Assembly (NCBI RefSeq): GCF_036855935.1
Contig: NZ_JASPFK010000001.1
Location: 2,234,501-2,298,500, forward strand
Length of the DNA: 64,000 nucleotides
Direction of reading: 5' to 3'
Origin: Sphingomonas sp. LR60
GTDB lineage: Bacteria > Pseudomonadota > Alphaproteobacteria > Sphingomonadales > Sphingomonadaceae
Part shown: positions 25,796-34,433 of the stretch, piece after piece
Position numbering within the stretch: the first letter of the stretch is position 1
Layout: each line of letters begins with the position of its first letter
The notes under the pieces: generated by a model
The model's database searches: none
What the model was told of the DNA's origin: nothing
Seen by the model: the letters and a program-made list of their open reading frames with translations, nothing else
Position numbers and translations under genes: made by a program

Positions 25796-26175
25796 ATGAA
25801 CTCCTCTTTCTTGTCATGGCGGGCGGCGCGGTCGGCGCCGGCGCACGTCATCTGACCGGGCGCGCGATGGCGCAGGCGCTCGGGACCGCCTGGCCATGGG
25901 GCACGCTGACGGTCAATCTCGTCGGCGGATTGTTGATGGGGCTGCTGGTCGGCGTGCTCGCACGATCGGCAAGCGCCAGCGGCGAGACGTGGCGCTTGCT
26001 GCTCGGCGTCGGCGTGCTCGGCGGCTATACGACCTTCTCGTCGTTCGCGCTCGACGTCGTCGGGATGATCGAGCGCGGCGCGCTGATCGCGGCGCTCGGC
26101 TATATCTTGCTGTCGGTGATCGGCGCGACCGTCGCGCTGTTCGCCGGGCTCGCGATCGCACGGGTGCCGGCATGA
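25796..26175 (+). CDS. crcB: Fluoride channel CrcB, probable one-base deletion near the start
   Basis: CrcB (Fluc) is a dual-topology fluoride channel. The body from residue 9 on is clear: MAGGAVGAGARHLTGRA, WGTLTVNLVGGLLMG, then LGGYTTFSSFALD with the Phe-rich filter. The only in-frame ATG (25816) would cut off the first half of helix 1 and has no ribosome site. An ATG at 25796 with AGGG upstream starts MNSSFL in the adjacent frame; adding one base near 25813 joins it as MNSSFLVMAGGAVGAGARH, 126 aa, the normal length. Annotated from 25796 on that basis; 25816 is the conservative alternative. No fluoride riboswitch was seen upstream. Confidence 0.8.
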
Positions 26176-27269
26176 GCGACGCGGTCCGTCAGTTCACCGT
26201 CGGCTATGACGACGACGGCATCCGGGTCGATCGCTGGTTCAAGCGGCATCTGCCCGACACCAGCTTCACCACCGTCGCCAAATGGGCGCGCACCGGGCAG
26301 CTGCGTGTCGATGGTTCCCGCGTCGGCCCCGGCGACCGCATCCAGGCCGGCCAGGTGCTGCGCGTGCCGCCGCCCGAGCCGGAGCGCGTCGAGGAGCGCC
26401 CGAAGCGCGAGCGCGCGCCGCTCAGCGAGGACGAGGCCGCATACGCGCGCGAAATGGTGATCCACAAGGACGCCGCCGCGCTGGTGCTCAACAAGCCGCC
26501 GGGGCTCGCGACACAGGGCGGGACCAAGACCGTCCAGCATGTCGACGGTCTGCTCGACGCGCTTCAGTATGAGGCCGAGGGTCGGCCCAAGCTGGTCCAC
26601 CGGCTCGACAAGGACACGTCGGGGGCGCTGCTCGTGGCGCGCAGCGCGCGCGCGGCGGCGGCCTTCGCCAAGAGCTTCTCCAGCCGCACCGCCAAGAAGA
26701 TCTATTGGGCGCTGGTGGTCGATGTGCCGTCGATCGACGACGGGATGATCGAACTGCCGATCGCCAAGCAGCCCGGCACCGGCGGCGAGAAGATGCACGT
26801 CGACGAGGAGAACGGCCAGGCCGCCCGCACCCGCTATCGCGTGATCGAACGCGCCGGCAATCGCGCCTGTTGGGTCGAGTTGCAGCCGTTCACCGGGCGC
26901 ACGCACCAGTTGCGCGTCCATATGGCCGCGATCGGGCACCCGATCGTCGGGGACGGCAAATATGGTGGTCCCGCTGCATTCCTGACCGGTAATATCAGCC
27001 GCAAGATGCATCTCCACGCACGCCGCATCCGTGTCGATCACCCCGATGGCGGCGAGATCGACGTCACCGCGGAGCTGCCGACGCACTTCAGCGAGAGCCT
27101 GGCGAGCCTCGGGTTCGAGGTGATGGCGGGCGACATGATGCCGCTCGACGTCAAGCTTCCCCCGACGCGCGAGGAAAAGAAGGCGCGCGCCCGGGCCCAC
27201 GCCAAGTCGGTGCGCAAGGAACGGCGCGGCGAACGACGCGGCCGCGGCACGGGGAAGGAACGAGGCTGA
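26172..27269 (+). CDS. RluA/RluC family pseudouridine synthase
   Basis: A 365-residue 23S rRNA or tRNA pseudouridine synthase. An N-terminal S4-like RNA-binding domain (about 15-65) is followed by the RluA catalytic domain with HRLDKDTSGALL (catalytic Asp146) and the FTGRTHQLRVHMA motif. RluC-type (955/2504/2580 positions) is most likely by length and S4 domain, though RluD-like cannot be excluded. The C-terminal tail is Lys/Arg-rich (KKARARAHAKSVRKERRG). The start overlaps the crcB stop by ATGA. Confidence 0.88.
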   Translation: MSDAVRQFTVGYDDDGIRVDRWFKRHLPDTSFTTVAKWARTGQLRVDGSRVGPGDRIQAGQVLRVPPPEPERVEERPKRERAPLSEDEAAYAREMVIHKDAAALVLNKPPGLATQGGTKTVQHVDGLLDALQYEAEGRPKLVHRLDKDTSGALLVARSARAAAAFAKSFSSRTAKKIYWALVVDVPSIDDGMIELPIAKQPGTGGEKMHVDEENGQAARTRYRVIERAGNRACWVELQPFTGRTHQLRVHMAAIGHPIVGDGKYGGPAAFLTGNISRKMHLHARRIRVDHPDGGEIDVTAELPTHFSESLASLGFEVMAGDMMPLDVKLPPTREEKKARARAHAKSVRKERRGERRGRGTGKERG

Positions 27270-27384
27270 TCCCATCGCCCCGGACTTGATCCGGGGCGGC
27301 TGCGACCGTCCGGAAGTCGTCCTCAACACTCCGTCACCCCGGACGCGTTTCGGCATGACGGGGTGAGTTGCGCAGAGGTTTCAA

Positions 27385-28098
27385 TCAAGTCCGGTACGAC
27401 GGTGAGTTCGCCGCCAGAACCGCGTCGACCCATTCCGGCACCAGCGTCGCCGCCCGCCCGAGCCGCGTCTCTTCGAACCACGCACTGCCCTCGGACGGAT
27501 CGAGGTTCAGCTCCAGCGTTGCCGCGCCATGCTGCCGCGCCAGTCGTACGAACCCTGCGGCGGGATAGACCGCGCCCGACGTGCCGATCGACACGAACAG
27601 ATCGGCGCGCGACAGCACGTCCTCGATCCGCTCCATCTGGTACGGCATCTCGCCGAAGAACACGATGTCGGGTCGAAGCGCCGCAGCGCCGCACGCCGGA
27701 CACGCGCTGCCCGGCGGCAGCGCCCCGGTCCATGCCTGTCGCGTACCGCACGCCGCACACAGCGCCGAGCGCAACTCGCCATGCATGTGCAGCAGCCGCA
27801 CCGCTCCGGCCCGCTCGTGCAGGTCATCGACATTCTGTGTGACGATCAACAGCTCCCCGCCCCATTCGCGATCGAGCCGCGCCAGCGCATCATGCGCGGC
27901 ATTGGGCGCGACCGACGCGAGGGCGGCACGCCGCAAGTCGTAGAAGCGGTGCACCAGCGCCGGATCGCGCGCCAGTGCTTCGGGCGTGCAGACATCCTCG
28001 ACGCGGTGCCCCTCCCATAGCCCGCCCGGCCCGCGGAAGGTTGTGATGCCGCTTTCGGCAGAGATGCCCGCGCCGGTAAGGATGACGATGGTGTGCAT
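27385..28098 (-). CDS. cobB: NAD-dependent protein deacylase (sirtuin)
   Basis: A 237-residue class III (SIRT5-like) sirtuin. NAD-binding GAGISAESGI (9-18), QNVD (88-91) and the catalytic His106 (HMHGEL) are present, and a four-Cys zinc site (Cys114, 117, 133, 136). Tyr53 and Arg56 in FYDLRR mark the subclass that removes acidic acyl groups such as succinyl as well as acetyl. Single gene, convergent with rluC-like and divergent from the TauE permease. Confidence 0.93.
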   Translation of the reverse strand: MHTIVILTGAGISAESGITTFRGPGGLWEGHRVEDVCTPEALARDPALVHRFYDLRRAALASVAPNAAHDALARLDREWGGELLIVTQNVDDLHERAGAVRLLHMHGELRSALCAACGTRQAWTGALPPGSACPACGAAALRPDIVFFGEMPYQMERIEDVLSRADLFVSIGTSGAVYPAAGFVRLARQHGAATLELNLDPSEGSAWFEETRLGRAATLVPEWVDAVLAANSPSYRT

Positions 28099-28152
28099 GG
28101 CGCCATGCTACCCGTCTGGCGATCCCCGGCAAAGCCGCTTAGGTCCGCACTC

Positions 28153-28932
28153 ATGCACCTCGCCCCCGACATCTTCGCCTTCCTCGTCCTCGTCGCGTTC
28201 GTCGCGGGGGCGATCGATGCGCTGGCGGGCGGTGGCGGGCTGCTGACGATTCCGGCGCTGCTCGCGGCCGGGGTGCCGCCGGTCGCGGCACTGGCCACCA
28301 ACAAACTGCAAAGTGCGGTCGGCACCGGATCGGCGTTCCTCACGTTCTGGCGCGCCGGCCATGTCGACCTCCGCCGCTTCGCGCTGCCCGCCGGCGGCGC
28401 ATTCGCCGGGTCGGTCGCAGGTGCGGTGACGGTGCAGCATGTCGACCCACGCTTCCTGGCGGCGTTCGTGCCGGTGCTGCTGATCGCGATGGCCTTCTAT
28501 TTCCTGCTCGCCCCGCCGATGAGCGAGTCCGATCGCCATGCGCGGCTCGGACGCGCCGGATTGACCGGCGTGACGACATTGATGGGGTTCTACGACGGCT
28601 TCTTCGGGCCGGGAACGGGATCCTTCCTCACCACCGCGCTCGTCGCACTCGGTGGGCTCGGGCTCGTGCGCGCGATCGCCAACACGAAGTTCCTCAATCT
28701 CGCCACCAACATCGCCGCCCTCGTTGCGATGATCGCCGGCGGCAAGGTGCTGTGGCTGCTCGGTGGTGCGATGGCGGCGGCAAACGTCGCGGGCAACCAA
28801 TGCGGCGCATGGGCGGCGCTGCGCTTTGGAGGCAAAGGAGTGCGACTGTTGCTGGTCACGATGTCGATCGCGCTGACGATCAAGCTGCTGTCCGATCCCG
28901 CCAATCCGCTATGGGCGTGGCTCGGCCGATAG
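28153..28932 (+). CDS. TauE/SafE family membrane permease
   Basis: A 259-residue sulfite/organosulfonate exporter-like (TauE/SafE, DUF81) membrane protein with about seven or eight hydrophobic helices. Family blocks include AGAIDALAGGGGLLTIPALL near the start, LATNKLQSAVGTGSAF and GFYDGFFGPGTGSFLT. Substrate unknown; some members export sulfur compounds. Divergent from cobB with a 54-base gap. Confidence 0.88.
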   Translation: MHLAPDIFAFLVLVAFVAGAIDALAGGGGLLTIPALLAAGVPPVAALATNKLQSAVGTGSAFLTFWRAGHVDLRRFALPAGGAFAGSVAGAVTVQHVDPRFLAAFVPVLLIAMAFYFLLAPPMSESDRHARLGRAGLTGVTTLMGFYDGFFGPGTGSFLTTALVALGGLGLVRAIANTKFLNLATNIAALVAMIAGGKVLWLLGGAMAAANVAGNQCGAWAALRFGGKGVRLLLVTMSIALTIKLLSDPANPLWAWLGR

Positions 28933-28936
28933 AAGT

Positions 28937-29512
28937 TCAGCGGCTCGCATAGTCATTGGCGCGTGCGGCGTCCTCCGCATCGCCGCTGGGGAGGAAGGCG
29001 CCCGCGACATAGGCCTCCTCGGTAACCTCGACGGTCGCGCCGAGCTGCGTCGCGCCGAACAGCTTCTTGGCGAAGGCGGTCGGCAGCCGGATGCAGCCGT
29101 GCGACGCCGGAAAGCCGGGATTGCGCCCGGCGTGCAGCGCGACGCCGTCCCATGTCAGCCGCTGCATGAACTGCATCGGCGCGTCGTCGTAGAGGTTCGA
29201 CCGGTGCTGCGCCTTCTTCTGCAGGATCGTGAACGTGCCGGTGGGTGTCGGCCGATCGTCCGAACCGGTCGACACCGACGAAGCCGCCACCAATTGCTGT
29301 CCACGGAAGACATAGGCGCGCTGATCGGGGATTGAAATCAGGACGCTCACCCGCCCTGCACCGTCCGCCGCCGGGGTCCAGACGAAACGATTGGGTGGCA
29401 GCGTCGCCGCGGCCTCGGTGATCGCCAGCGCTTCCGATCCATCGGCCGAGGCCGGTGAAGCGATGCCGCTCATCAGCACGGCCGCGAGCAGGAAGGGAGC
29501 GATTCGACGCAT
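28937..29512 (-). CDS. L,D-transpeptidase (YkuD domain), exported
   Basis: A 191-residue cell-wall enzyme that forms 3-3 peptidoglycan cross-links or attaches proteins to the wall. Signal peptide ends about residue 23 (ASPASA). The active site is intact: His127 (ALHAGRNPG) and SHGCIRLP with catalytic Cys140 and Arg142. The ATG at 29512 (MRRIAPFLL) is chosen as it opens the signal peptide. Divergent from a second transpeptidase-type gene at 29725; the 212-base spacer must hold both promoters. Confidence 0.9.
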   Translation of the reverse strand: MRRIAPFLLAAVLMSGIASPASADGSEALAITEAAATLPPNRFVWTPAADGAGRVSVLISIPDQRAYVFRGQQLVAASSVSTGSDDRPTPTGTFTILQKKAQHRSNLYDDAPMQFMQRLTWDGVALHAGRNPGFPASHGCIRLPTAFAKKLFGATQLGATVEVTEEAYVAGAFLPSGDAEDAARANDYASR

Positions 29513-29724
29513 GACGATGGCCTTCTGACGATCCTTGCGATAGCCGGCCCATCCGGCGCACATCGATCAATCAACGCGCCGCGACCATTTCGGTGCCGAA
29601 CGACGAAGCGTTCATGATCTGCGGCAAATGCGTCAAGATCAGGCACAAACAGCGGTTAACGCTGACGATAATTAACCTGTTCCATGCTACATGACGGGCA
29701 TTGGAGCGGGGATTTACGTTACTC

Positions 29725-30465
29725 ATGATGCAGTCGCAGGAGACGGTGTCGTCACGCCGTGCTTTGCTGAAGACCGGCGGATTGTTCGTCGGTGCCTTGA
29801 TGATCCCGGGTGCGGTGTCGGCCGGCATGCGCGATCGTGCGCGCCGCGGCACGCCGGAATCGCTGATCCCGGATGATTTCTTCCACCCGTCGGCCACGCC
29901 GGTCACGCAGCCCGCCGTCGCCAGCGCGACCGCGCAGCCGGCGCTCGATGCGCCGGGCGTCAACCCGCAGCTGCTCAAGCGCGCCCTGGCGTCGCTCGAG
30001 CGGCACGGCAGCCGGATCGCCAAGCGCGACCGGATCGCGGTGGCGGACTTCTCGGCGGGATCAAGCGCACCGCGTTTCCACCTGATCAACCTCGAGGACG
30101 GGCACACCGTCTCGAAGCTGGTCGCGCACGGCAGCGGGTCGGACCCCGCGCACACTGGCTATCTGCAGCGCTTCTCGAACCAGAACGGCTCGAACGCCTC
30201 GTGCGAAGGCGCGTTCGCGACTGCCGATTATTATGTCGGCAAGCACGGGCGTTCGCAGCGGTTGCTCGGGCTCGACGCCACGAACAACAATGCACTGGAC
30301 CGCGCGATCGTCGTCCACGCGGCCTGGTATGCCAATCCCGACATGATCCGTGAGCGCGGGATGCTCGGACGCAGCCAGGGCTGTTTCGCGGTCGGCGAGA
30401 GCGAGTTGACCGAAGTGTTCGAGCGGCTCGGGCCGGGGCGGATGATCTACGCCGCCAAGGTGTGA
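29725..30465 (+). CDS. Murein L,D-transpeptidase catalytic domain family protein (YkuD_2), Tat signal
   Basis: A 246-residue exported protein. The N-terminus is a twin-arginine signal (SSRRALLKTGGLFVGALMI). After a Pro/Ala-rich linker the C-terminal domain resembles the divergent YkuD_2 (PF13645) group: His198 in VVHAAWYAN and SQGCFAV with Cys220. This family is common in Gram-negatives but its activity is less well shown than classical L,D-transpeptidases. ATG at 29725 is taken as start; an in-frame TTG at 29701 is possible. Confidence 0.83.
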   Translation: MMQSQETVSSRRALLKTGGLFVGALMIPGAVSAGMRDRARRGTPESLIPDDFFHPSATPVTQPAVASATAQPALDAPGVNPQLLKRALASLERHGSRIAKRDRIAVADFSAGSSAPRFHLINLEDGHTVSKLVAHGSGSDPAHTGYLQRFSNQNGSNASCEGAFATADYYVGKHGRSQRLLGLDATNNNALDRAIVVHAAWYANPDMIRERGMLGRSQGCFAVGESELTEVFERLGPGRMIYAAKV

Positions 30466-30513
30466 GGCTCACGCCGCGCAGCGGTAGTTCCTGCCCATCA
30501 ATCTAACTTGGTC

Positions 30514-30540
30514 ACCCCGGACTTGATCCGGGGCGACGAC
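30514..30540. repeat. Short palindrome CCCCGGACTTGATCCGGGG
   Basis: A GC-rich palindrome also present at 27277-27300 and, modified, at 12751-12770. Lies just beyond the chorismate mutase stop and may help end transcription. Confidence 0.7.
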
Positions 30541-30542
30541 CT

Positions 30543-30845
30543 TTACCGCGCGTCGAACGCCGCGAGTTCATATTCGATCGACGCCTCGACCAACGTCTCC
30601 CACATTGCCGCGACCGCGTCGGCGGGCAGCCCGAGCCGCTCCGCCTCGTCGCGCGCCTGCATGATCACCTGCGCCTTGCGCGCCTCGTCACGCACCGCAG
30701 CGCGCGCCGGCTTGATCCGCGCGGCGGCGTCCATATAGTCGAAGCGACGCCGCAGCAGCGCGACCAGTTCGCGGTCGAGCGCGTCGACGCCGGCGCGGAC
30801 GTCGCTCATGGTGGTGCAGTGCTGGCCGGGCAGGATCTCGCTCAT
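30543..30845 (-). CDS. Chorismate mutase, AroQ type
   Basis: A 100-residue all-helical chorismate mutase that converts chorismate to prephenate for Phe/Tyr synthesis. The helix-1 pattern VDALDRELVALLRRRFDYMD and downstream AARIKPARAAV match stand-alone AroQ/PchB-like enzymes. Isochorismate pyruvate-lyase activity (PchB) is a possible alternative, but no siderophore genes are near. The start is the ATG at 30845; a second Met at residue 13 would also work. Confidence 0.8.
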   Translation of the reverse strand: MSEILPGQHCTTMSDVRAGVDALDRELVALLRRRFDYMDAAARIKPARAAVRDEARKAQVIMQARDEAERLGLPADAVAAMWETLVEASIEYELAAFDAR

Positions 30846-31026
30846 GCCGCGTTGCTTGGCGACCGGCGAAGCGTCTGTCCAGCTTGACTTGCCGACCCTG
30901 CCGGGCTAGGCGCGCCGCTTCGCAATTGCCCCCGCATCCCGGTGAAGCGGCGGGCCTGTATCTCGTTTTCGGGATGCGGCGCGAGACCGGGACCTACGTT
31001 GTTCGCTTATTGCAAAAGGTTATTAC

Positions 31027-31641
31027 ATGTCGAAGCGCCATAGCGCCAAGTACAAGCTCGACCGTCGTCTCGGCGAGAACATCTGGGGTCGTCCGAAGAG
31101 CCCGGTCAACAAGCGCGAGTACGGCCCCGGCCAGCATGGTCAGCGCCGCAAGGGCAAGGTGTCGGACTTCGGCATCCAGCTTCGCGCCAAGCAGAAGCTC
31201 AAGGGCTATTATGGCGACGTGACCGAGAAGCAGTTCCGTCACGCCTATGACGAAGCGTCGCGCATGAAGGGCGATACCTCGCAGAACCTGATCGGCCTGC
31301 TCGAGCGCCGCCTCGACGCGATCGTCTACCGCGCGAAGTTCGCGCCGACGATCTGGGCTGCGCGCCAGCTGGTCAGCCACGGCCACATCCGCGTCAACGG
31401 CGTGAAGTGCAACGTCGCGTCGCGCCGCTGCTCGATCAACGACGAGATCTCGCTGGGCAGCAAGGCGCAGGAAATGGCGCTGGTCATGGAAGCGCAGAAT
31501 CTCGCCGAGCGCGAAGTGCCCGACTATGTCGCGCAGGACGGCAACACCAAGGTGACGCTGGTCCGCGTCCCGACGCTCGACGAAGTGCCCTATCCGGTGA
31601 AGATGGAGCCGAACCTGGTCGTCGAGTTCTACTCGCGCTGA
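31027..31641 (+). CDS. rpsD: 30S ribosomal protein S4
   Basis: A 204-residue primary 16S-binding ribosomal protein. Start [20 protein letters not shown], zinc-free type, with the S4 domain at [19 protein letters not shown] and [14 protein letters not shown]. Length is standard. It is a stand-alone gene with a 181-base leader after the divergent chorismate mutase gene and a terminator at 31664-31690. No recognised autoregulatory leader structure was found. Confidence 0.97.
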   Translation: MSKRHSAKYKLDRRLGENIWGRPKSPVNKREYGPGQHGQRRKGKVSDFGIQLRAKQKLKGYYGDVTEKQFRHAYDEASRMKGDTSQNLIGLLERRLDAIVYRAKFAPTIWAARQLVSHGHIRVNGVKCNVASRRCSINDEISLGSKAQEMALVMEAQNLAEREVPDYVAQDGNTKVTLVRVPTLDEVPYPVKMEPNLVVEFYSR

Positions 31642-31663
31642 TCCGGCTGCCATCGGCAGAACG

Positions 31664-31690
31664 AGGGCGGTCCCGCGGGGCCGCCCTTTT
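31664..31690 (+). terminator. Terminator of rpsD
   Basis: Stem AGGGCGGTCCC / GGGGCCGCCCT with one G-U or mismatch pair, then TTTT, 22 bases after the stop. Confidence 0.8.
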
Positions 31691-31879
31691 CGTTGCGCGT
31701 ACAGCGGCGGTCGCACTCACGCCGTGTCGCGCACGTCTCATCCGAGAGTTTGCTTGACCCATCGCTTCTGTACCCCGGCGAAGGCCGGGGCCCAGTTGGG
31801 AAGGCATGTGTGATGATGCGCAACGCACATCGGTAGCGTCCCCCAACAAGAGCGCGATGACATCACATTGAACCGGAAC

Positions 31880-31956
31880 TATCATTGCGAGCGCAGCGAA
31901 GCAATCCAGGGCGTCCTGATCCAACCCTGGATTGCTTTGCTACGCTCGCAATGACG
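31880..31956. repeat. 77-nt palindromic element, copy 4
   Basis: Left end TATCATTGCGAGCGCAGCGA is slightly changed; the right end CTACGCTCGCAATGACG is intact. Confidence 0.88.
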
Positions 31957-32090
31957 TATGCGGGTCGGCTCCACGTCATCTGGATCTAGGCTCCGGCCTC
32001 CGCAGGGGTGACGCTTTAGCTTCGGTAGGTCACACTCTTGCGCCCGGCGCACCCAACCGCCCGGCGCACCCTACCGTTCGTTGCCCCCCG

Positions 32091-32180
32091 CCCCGTTCGT
32101 GCTGAGCTTGTCGAAGCACGTGCCCACGAAGCACTGCCCTACTCTGCCCGTTCGTGCTGAGCCGGTCGAAGCACCGCGCG
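32091..32180. repeat. Two direct units of the TTCGTGCTGAGCTTGTCGAA family
   Basis: Units at about 32095-32122 and 32149-32176 (the second with GAGCCGGTCGAAGCACC). The family recurs around 56549-56580, where its inverse lies at about 56595-56615. Confidence 0.8.
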
Positions 32181-32515
32181 CGACGCCGACCCGCCGGATC
32201 GCCGGCGCGCCGATGGTCGCAAAACCGTCACCGGACGCCACCGACCGCGCACGTTCCCGCACGTTCCCGCGCGAACCCGCCACTATCGATGTACGGAGCC
32301 GGTTATTTTTGCCGCTGGCTCCGCACCGGAACGCCCGGCGACCTTCGAAAACCGACCGCACATCAACACCAAACGCCCACCACGCAGTGTCTCAGCCACC
32401 CTCCGCCCCCACGAAACCGCTACACGCTGCGACCGCGACGCACGCAAAAAATCCGCCCCACCCACGTTCGCACGCCGGTCGGTCGGAGATCGAATTACCA
32501 GGAAGACGGAGGGAA

Positions 32516-32591
32516 TGGTGGAGCCGAGGGGGATCGAACCCCTGACCTTCGCAATGCCATTGCGACGCTCTCCCAGCTGAGCTACGGCCCC
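32516..32591 (-). tRNA. tRNA-Ala (GGC)
   Basis: 76 nt with encoded CCA. Acceptor GGGGCCG pairs with CGGCTCC followed by discriminator A. Anticodon arm TCGCA-ATGGCAT-TGCGA gives anticodon GGC. T arm GGGTTCGATCCC is standard. Clover-leaf checked by hand. Confidence 0.97.
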
Positions 32592-32675
32592 ATTCCGTCC
32601 GGGAGGCAGCCCACTAACCGGGGGCTGCCGGCTTGGCAAGCGGCAATTTCGCCACTTGCCAAGCTTTTTGAAAGG

Positions 32676-32996
32676 TCAGTTGTTCTCGTCGTCTTCGTTG
32701 CTGGTTTCGACGCCCAGATCGTCGTCGCCGCCGAGATCGACCTCGTCGTCGGGCGAGGGCTCCTCGTCTTCACCGGTGTCCAGATCCTCGTCGTCACCAG
32801 CAAGGTCGGAGTCGACCTTTTCCTTGTCCGGCTTGGCAGCCTCGAACGGCAGCGGCTGCTTGGACTTGAGGATCGGCTCCGGCTGCCATGCATAACCGCA
32901 GTTGATGCAGGTGACGGGATCGTCCTTCTCGAGGTCGTAGAAACGCGTCGCGCATTTCGGGCACGTACGCTTCGTGCCCCATTCCGGCTGGATCAT
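32676..32996 (-). CDS. TIGR02300 (FYDLN acid domain) family protein
   Basis: A 106-residue alphaproteobacterial protein. The N-terminus has two Cys pairs (TCPKCATRFYDLEKDDP and TCINCGYAW) that likely bind zinc, including the diagnostic FYDL motif. The C-terminal half is almost wholly acidic (Asp/Glu/Gly runs). Function unknown; its place beside aroA-cmk-rpsA is conserved. ATG at 32996. Divergent from aroA with a 99-base gap. Confidence 0.9.
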   Translation of the reverse strand: MIQPEWGTKRTCPKCATRFYDLEKDDPVTCINCGYAWQPEPILKSKQPLPFEAAKPDKEKVDSDLAGDDEDLDTGEDEEPSPDDEVDLGGDDDLGVETSNEDDENN

Positions 32997-33095
32997 GCCG
33001 TGAAAAGCCTTTCGGATGGGTGGATCAAACAGGTCGCCCTGTGAAGTGGCGCGTGCCTTGCCATAGCGCAAGGCGGCTGGCAAGGCGCGGCGCGC

Positions 33096-34433
33096 ATGGC
33101 GCATTCCTCCTCCCCCACTCCGTTCACCGTTCCCTCGCCCACGCGGCTGTCGGGACGGATCCGCGTTCCCGGCGACAAGTCGATCAGCCACCGTTCGCTG
33201 ATGCTGTCCGCGCTGGCGGTCGGCGAAAGCCGCGTCGAAGGGCTGCTGGAGGGCGAGGACGTGCTCGCCACCGCCGCCGCGATGCGGGCGCTGGGCGCGA
33301 CGATCGAGCGTGGCGAGGATGGCATCTGGCGCATCCACGGCGTGGGGGTCGGCGGGCTGCTCCAGCCGACGCAGGCGCTCGACATGGGCAATTCGGGCAC
33401 CTCGACCCGCTTGTTGATGGGGCTGGTCGCCAGCCATCCGATCACCGCGACCTTCACGGGCGACGCTTCGCTGTCGTCACGCCCGATGGCGCGCGTCACG
33501 GTGCCGTTGGAACAGATGGGCGCGTCGATCGAAGCGTCACCGGGAACGCGCCTGCCGTTGATGGTGCGCGGCGCCTGCCCGGCGGTCCCGATCGAATACG
33601 AGCTGCCGGTCGCCTCGGCGCAGGTAAAGTCGGCGGTGCTGCTCGCCGCGCTCAACACGCCGGGCATCACGCGCGTGATCGAGCCGGTCCCGACACGCGA
33701 TCACAGCGAGCGGATGCTGGCCGGCTTCGGCGCGCAGCTGACCGTCGAACAGGGCCCACGCGGACGCATCATCTCGGTGACCGGCGAGGCGGAGCTGAAG
33801 CCGCAGTCGATCGTCGTGCCCGGCGATCCGTCGTCGGCGGCGTTCTGGATGGTCGCGGCGTCGATCGTTCCGGGCAGCGACGTGGTGATCGAGAATGTCG
33901 GGCTCAACCCGACGCGCGCCGGCCTGCTGACCGCGTTGCGCATGATGGGCGCTGACATCACCGAGCTCTATGCGCGTGTCGTCGGTGGCGAGCCGGTCGC
34001 CGACCTGCGCGTCCGCCATGCGGCGCTTGCCGGGATCGTGGTACCGCACGATCTCGCGCCATCGATGATCGACGAATATCCGGCGCTGTTCGTCGCAGCC
34101 GCCTTTGCCGAAGGCGCGACGGTTGCACGCGGGGCCGAGGAACTGCGCGTCAAGGAAAGCGACCGGATCGCGGCGATGGGCGCCGCGCTGTCCGCAAACG
34201 GTGTTGCCACTGACGAACATTCGGACGGGCTGACCGTCCATGGATCGGGCGGCGAGAAGATCGCGGGCGGCGGGACGGTGGAGACCAAGCTCGATCATCG
34301 GATCGCGATGAGCATGACGGTCGCCGGACTGCACGCGCGCGCCGCGGTGACGATCGACGACATCGCGCCGGTCGCCACCAGCTACCCGGCCTTCTATCAG
34401 CAACTGGCGCAATTATCGGGAGCCGACGCATGA
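33096..34433 (+). CDS. aroA: 3-phosphoshikimate 1-carboxyvinyltransferase (EPSP synthase), class II
   Basis: EPSP synthase joins shikimate-3-phosphate and PEP in the shikimate pathway. The 445-residue protein has the class II (CP4-like) features GDKS (26-29), SAQVK, RDHSE and NPTR, and PSMIDEYP near the C-terminal third. At the position where CP4 has Ala100 (the residue linked to glyphosate insensitivity) this protein has Gly101 in MGNSGTSTR, as in glyphosate-sensitive enzymes. Start ATG 33096. Overlaps cmk by ATGA, an arrangement common in alphaproteobacteria. Confidence 0.96.
   Translation: MAHSSSPTPFTVPSPTRLSGRIRVPGDKSISHRSLMLSALAVGESRVEGLLEGEDVLATAAAMRALGATIERGEDGIWRIHGVGVGGLLQPTQALDMGNSGTSTRLLMGLVASHPITATFTGDASLSSRPMARVTVPLEQMGASIEASPGTRLPLMVRGACPAVPIEYELPVASAQVKSAVLLAALNTPGITRVIEPVPTRDHSERMLAGFGAQLTVEQGPRGRIISVTGEAELKPQSIVVPGDPSSAAFWMVAASIVPGSDVVIENVGLNPTRAGLLTALRMMGADITELYARVVGGEPVADLRVRHAALAGIVVPHDLAPSMIDEYPALFVAAAFAEGATVARGAEELRVKESDRIAAMGAALSANGVATDEHSDGLTVHGSGGEKIAGGGTVETKLDHRIAMSMTVAGLHARAAVTIDDIAPVATSYPAFYQQLAQLSGADA

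Larger units (their letters stand above)
31692..32515. other. Non-coding stretch with several repeat families
   Basis: About 820 bases between rpsD and tRNA-Ala. It holds one REP-like arm at 31771-31801, the 77-nt palindrome at 31880-31956, and two direct TTCGTGCTGAGC units (32095 and 32149). Open frames here encode only repeat-derived peptides (such as PFVLSLSKH) or low-complexity Arg/Pro/Thr strings, so no gene is called. Confidence 0.7.

Noticed and set aside
25760..25816. Fluoride riboswitch upstream of crcB
   Set aside because: Only 36 bases separate the SMR stop from the likely crcB start, with no matching fold.
32081..33044. Frames with PFVLSLSKH-like peptides beside tRNA-Ala
   Set aside because: They are the translation of repeat units and continue through the tRNA; not genes.
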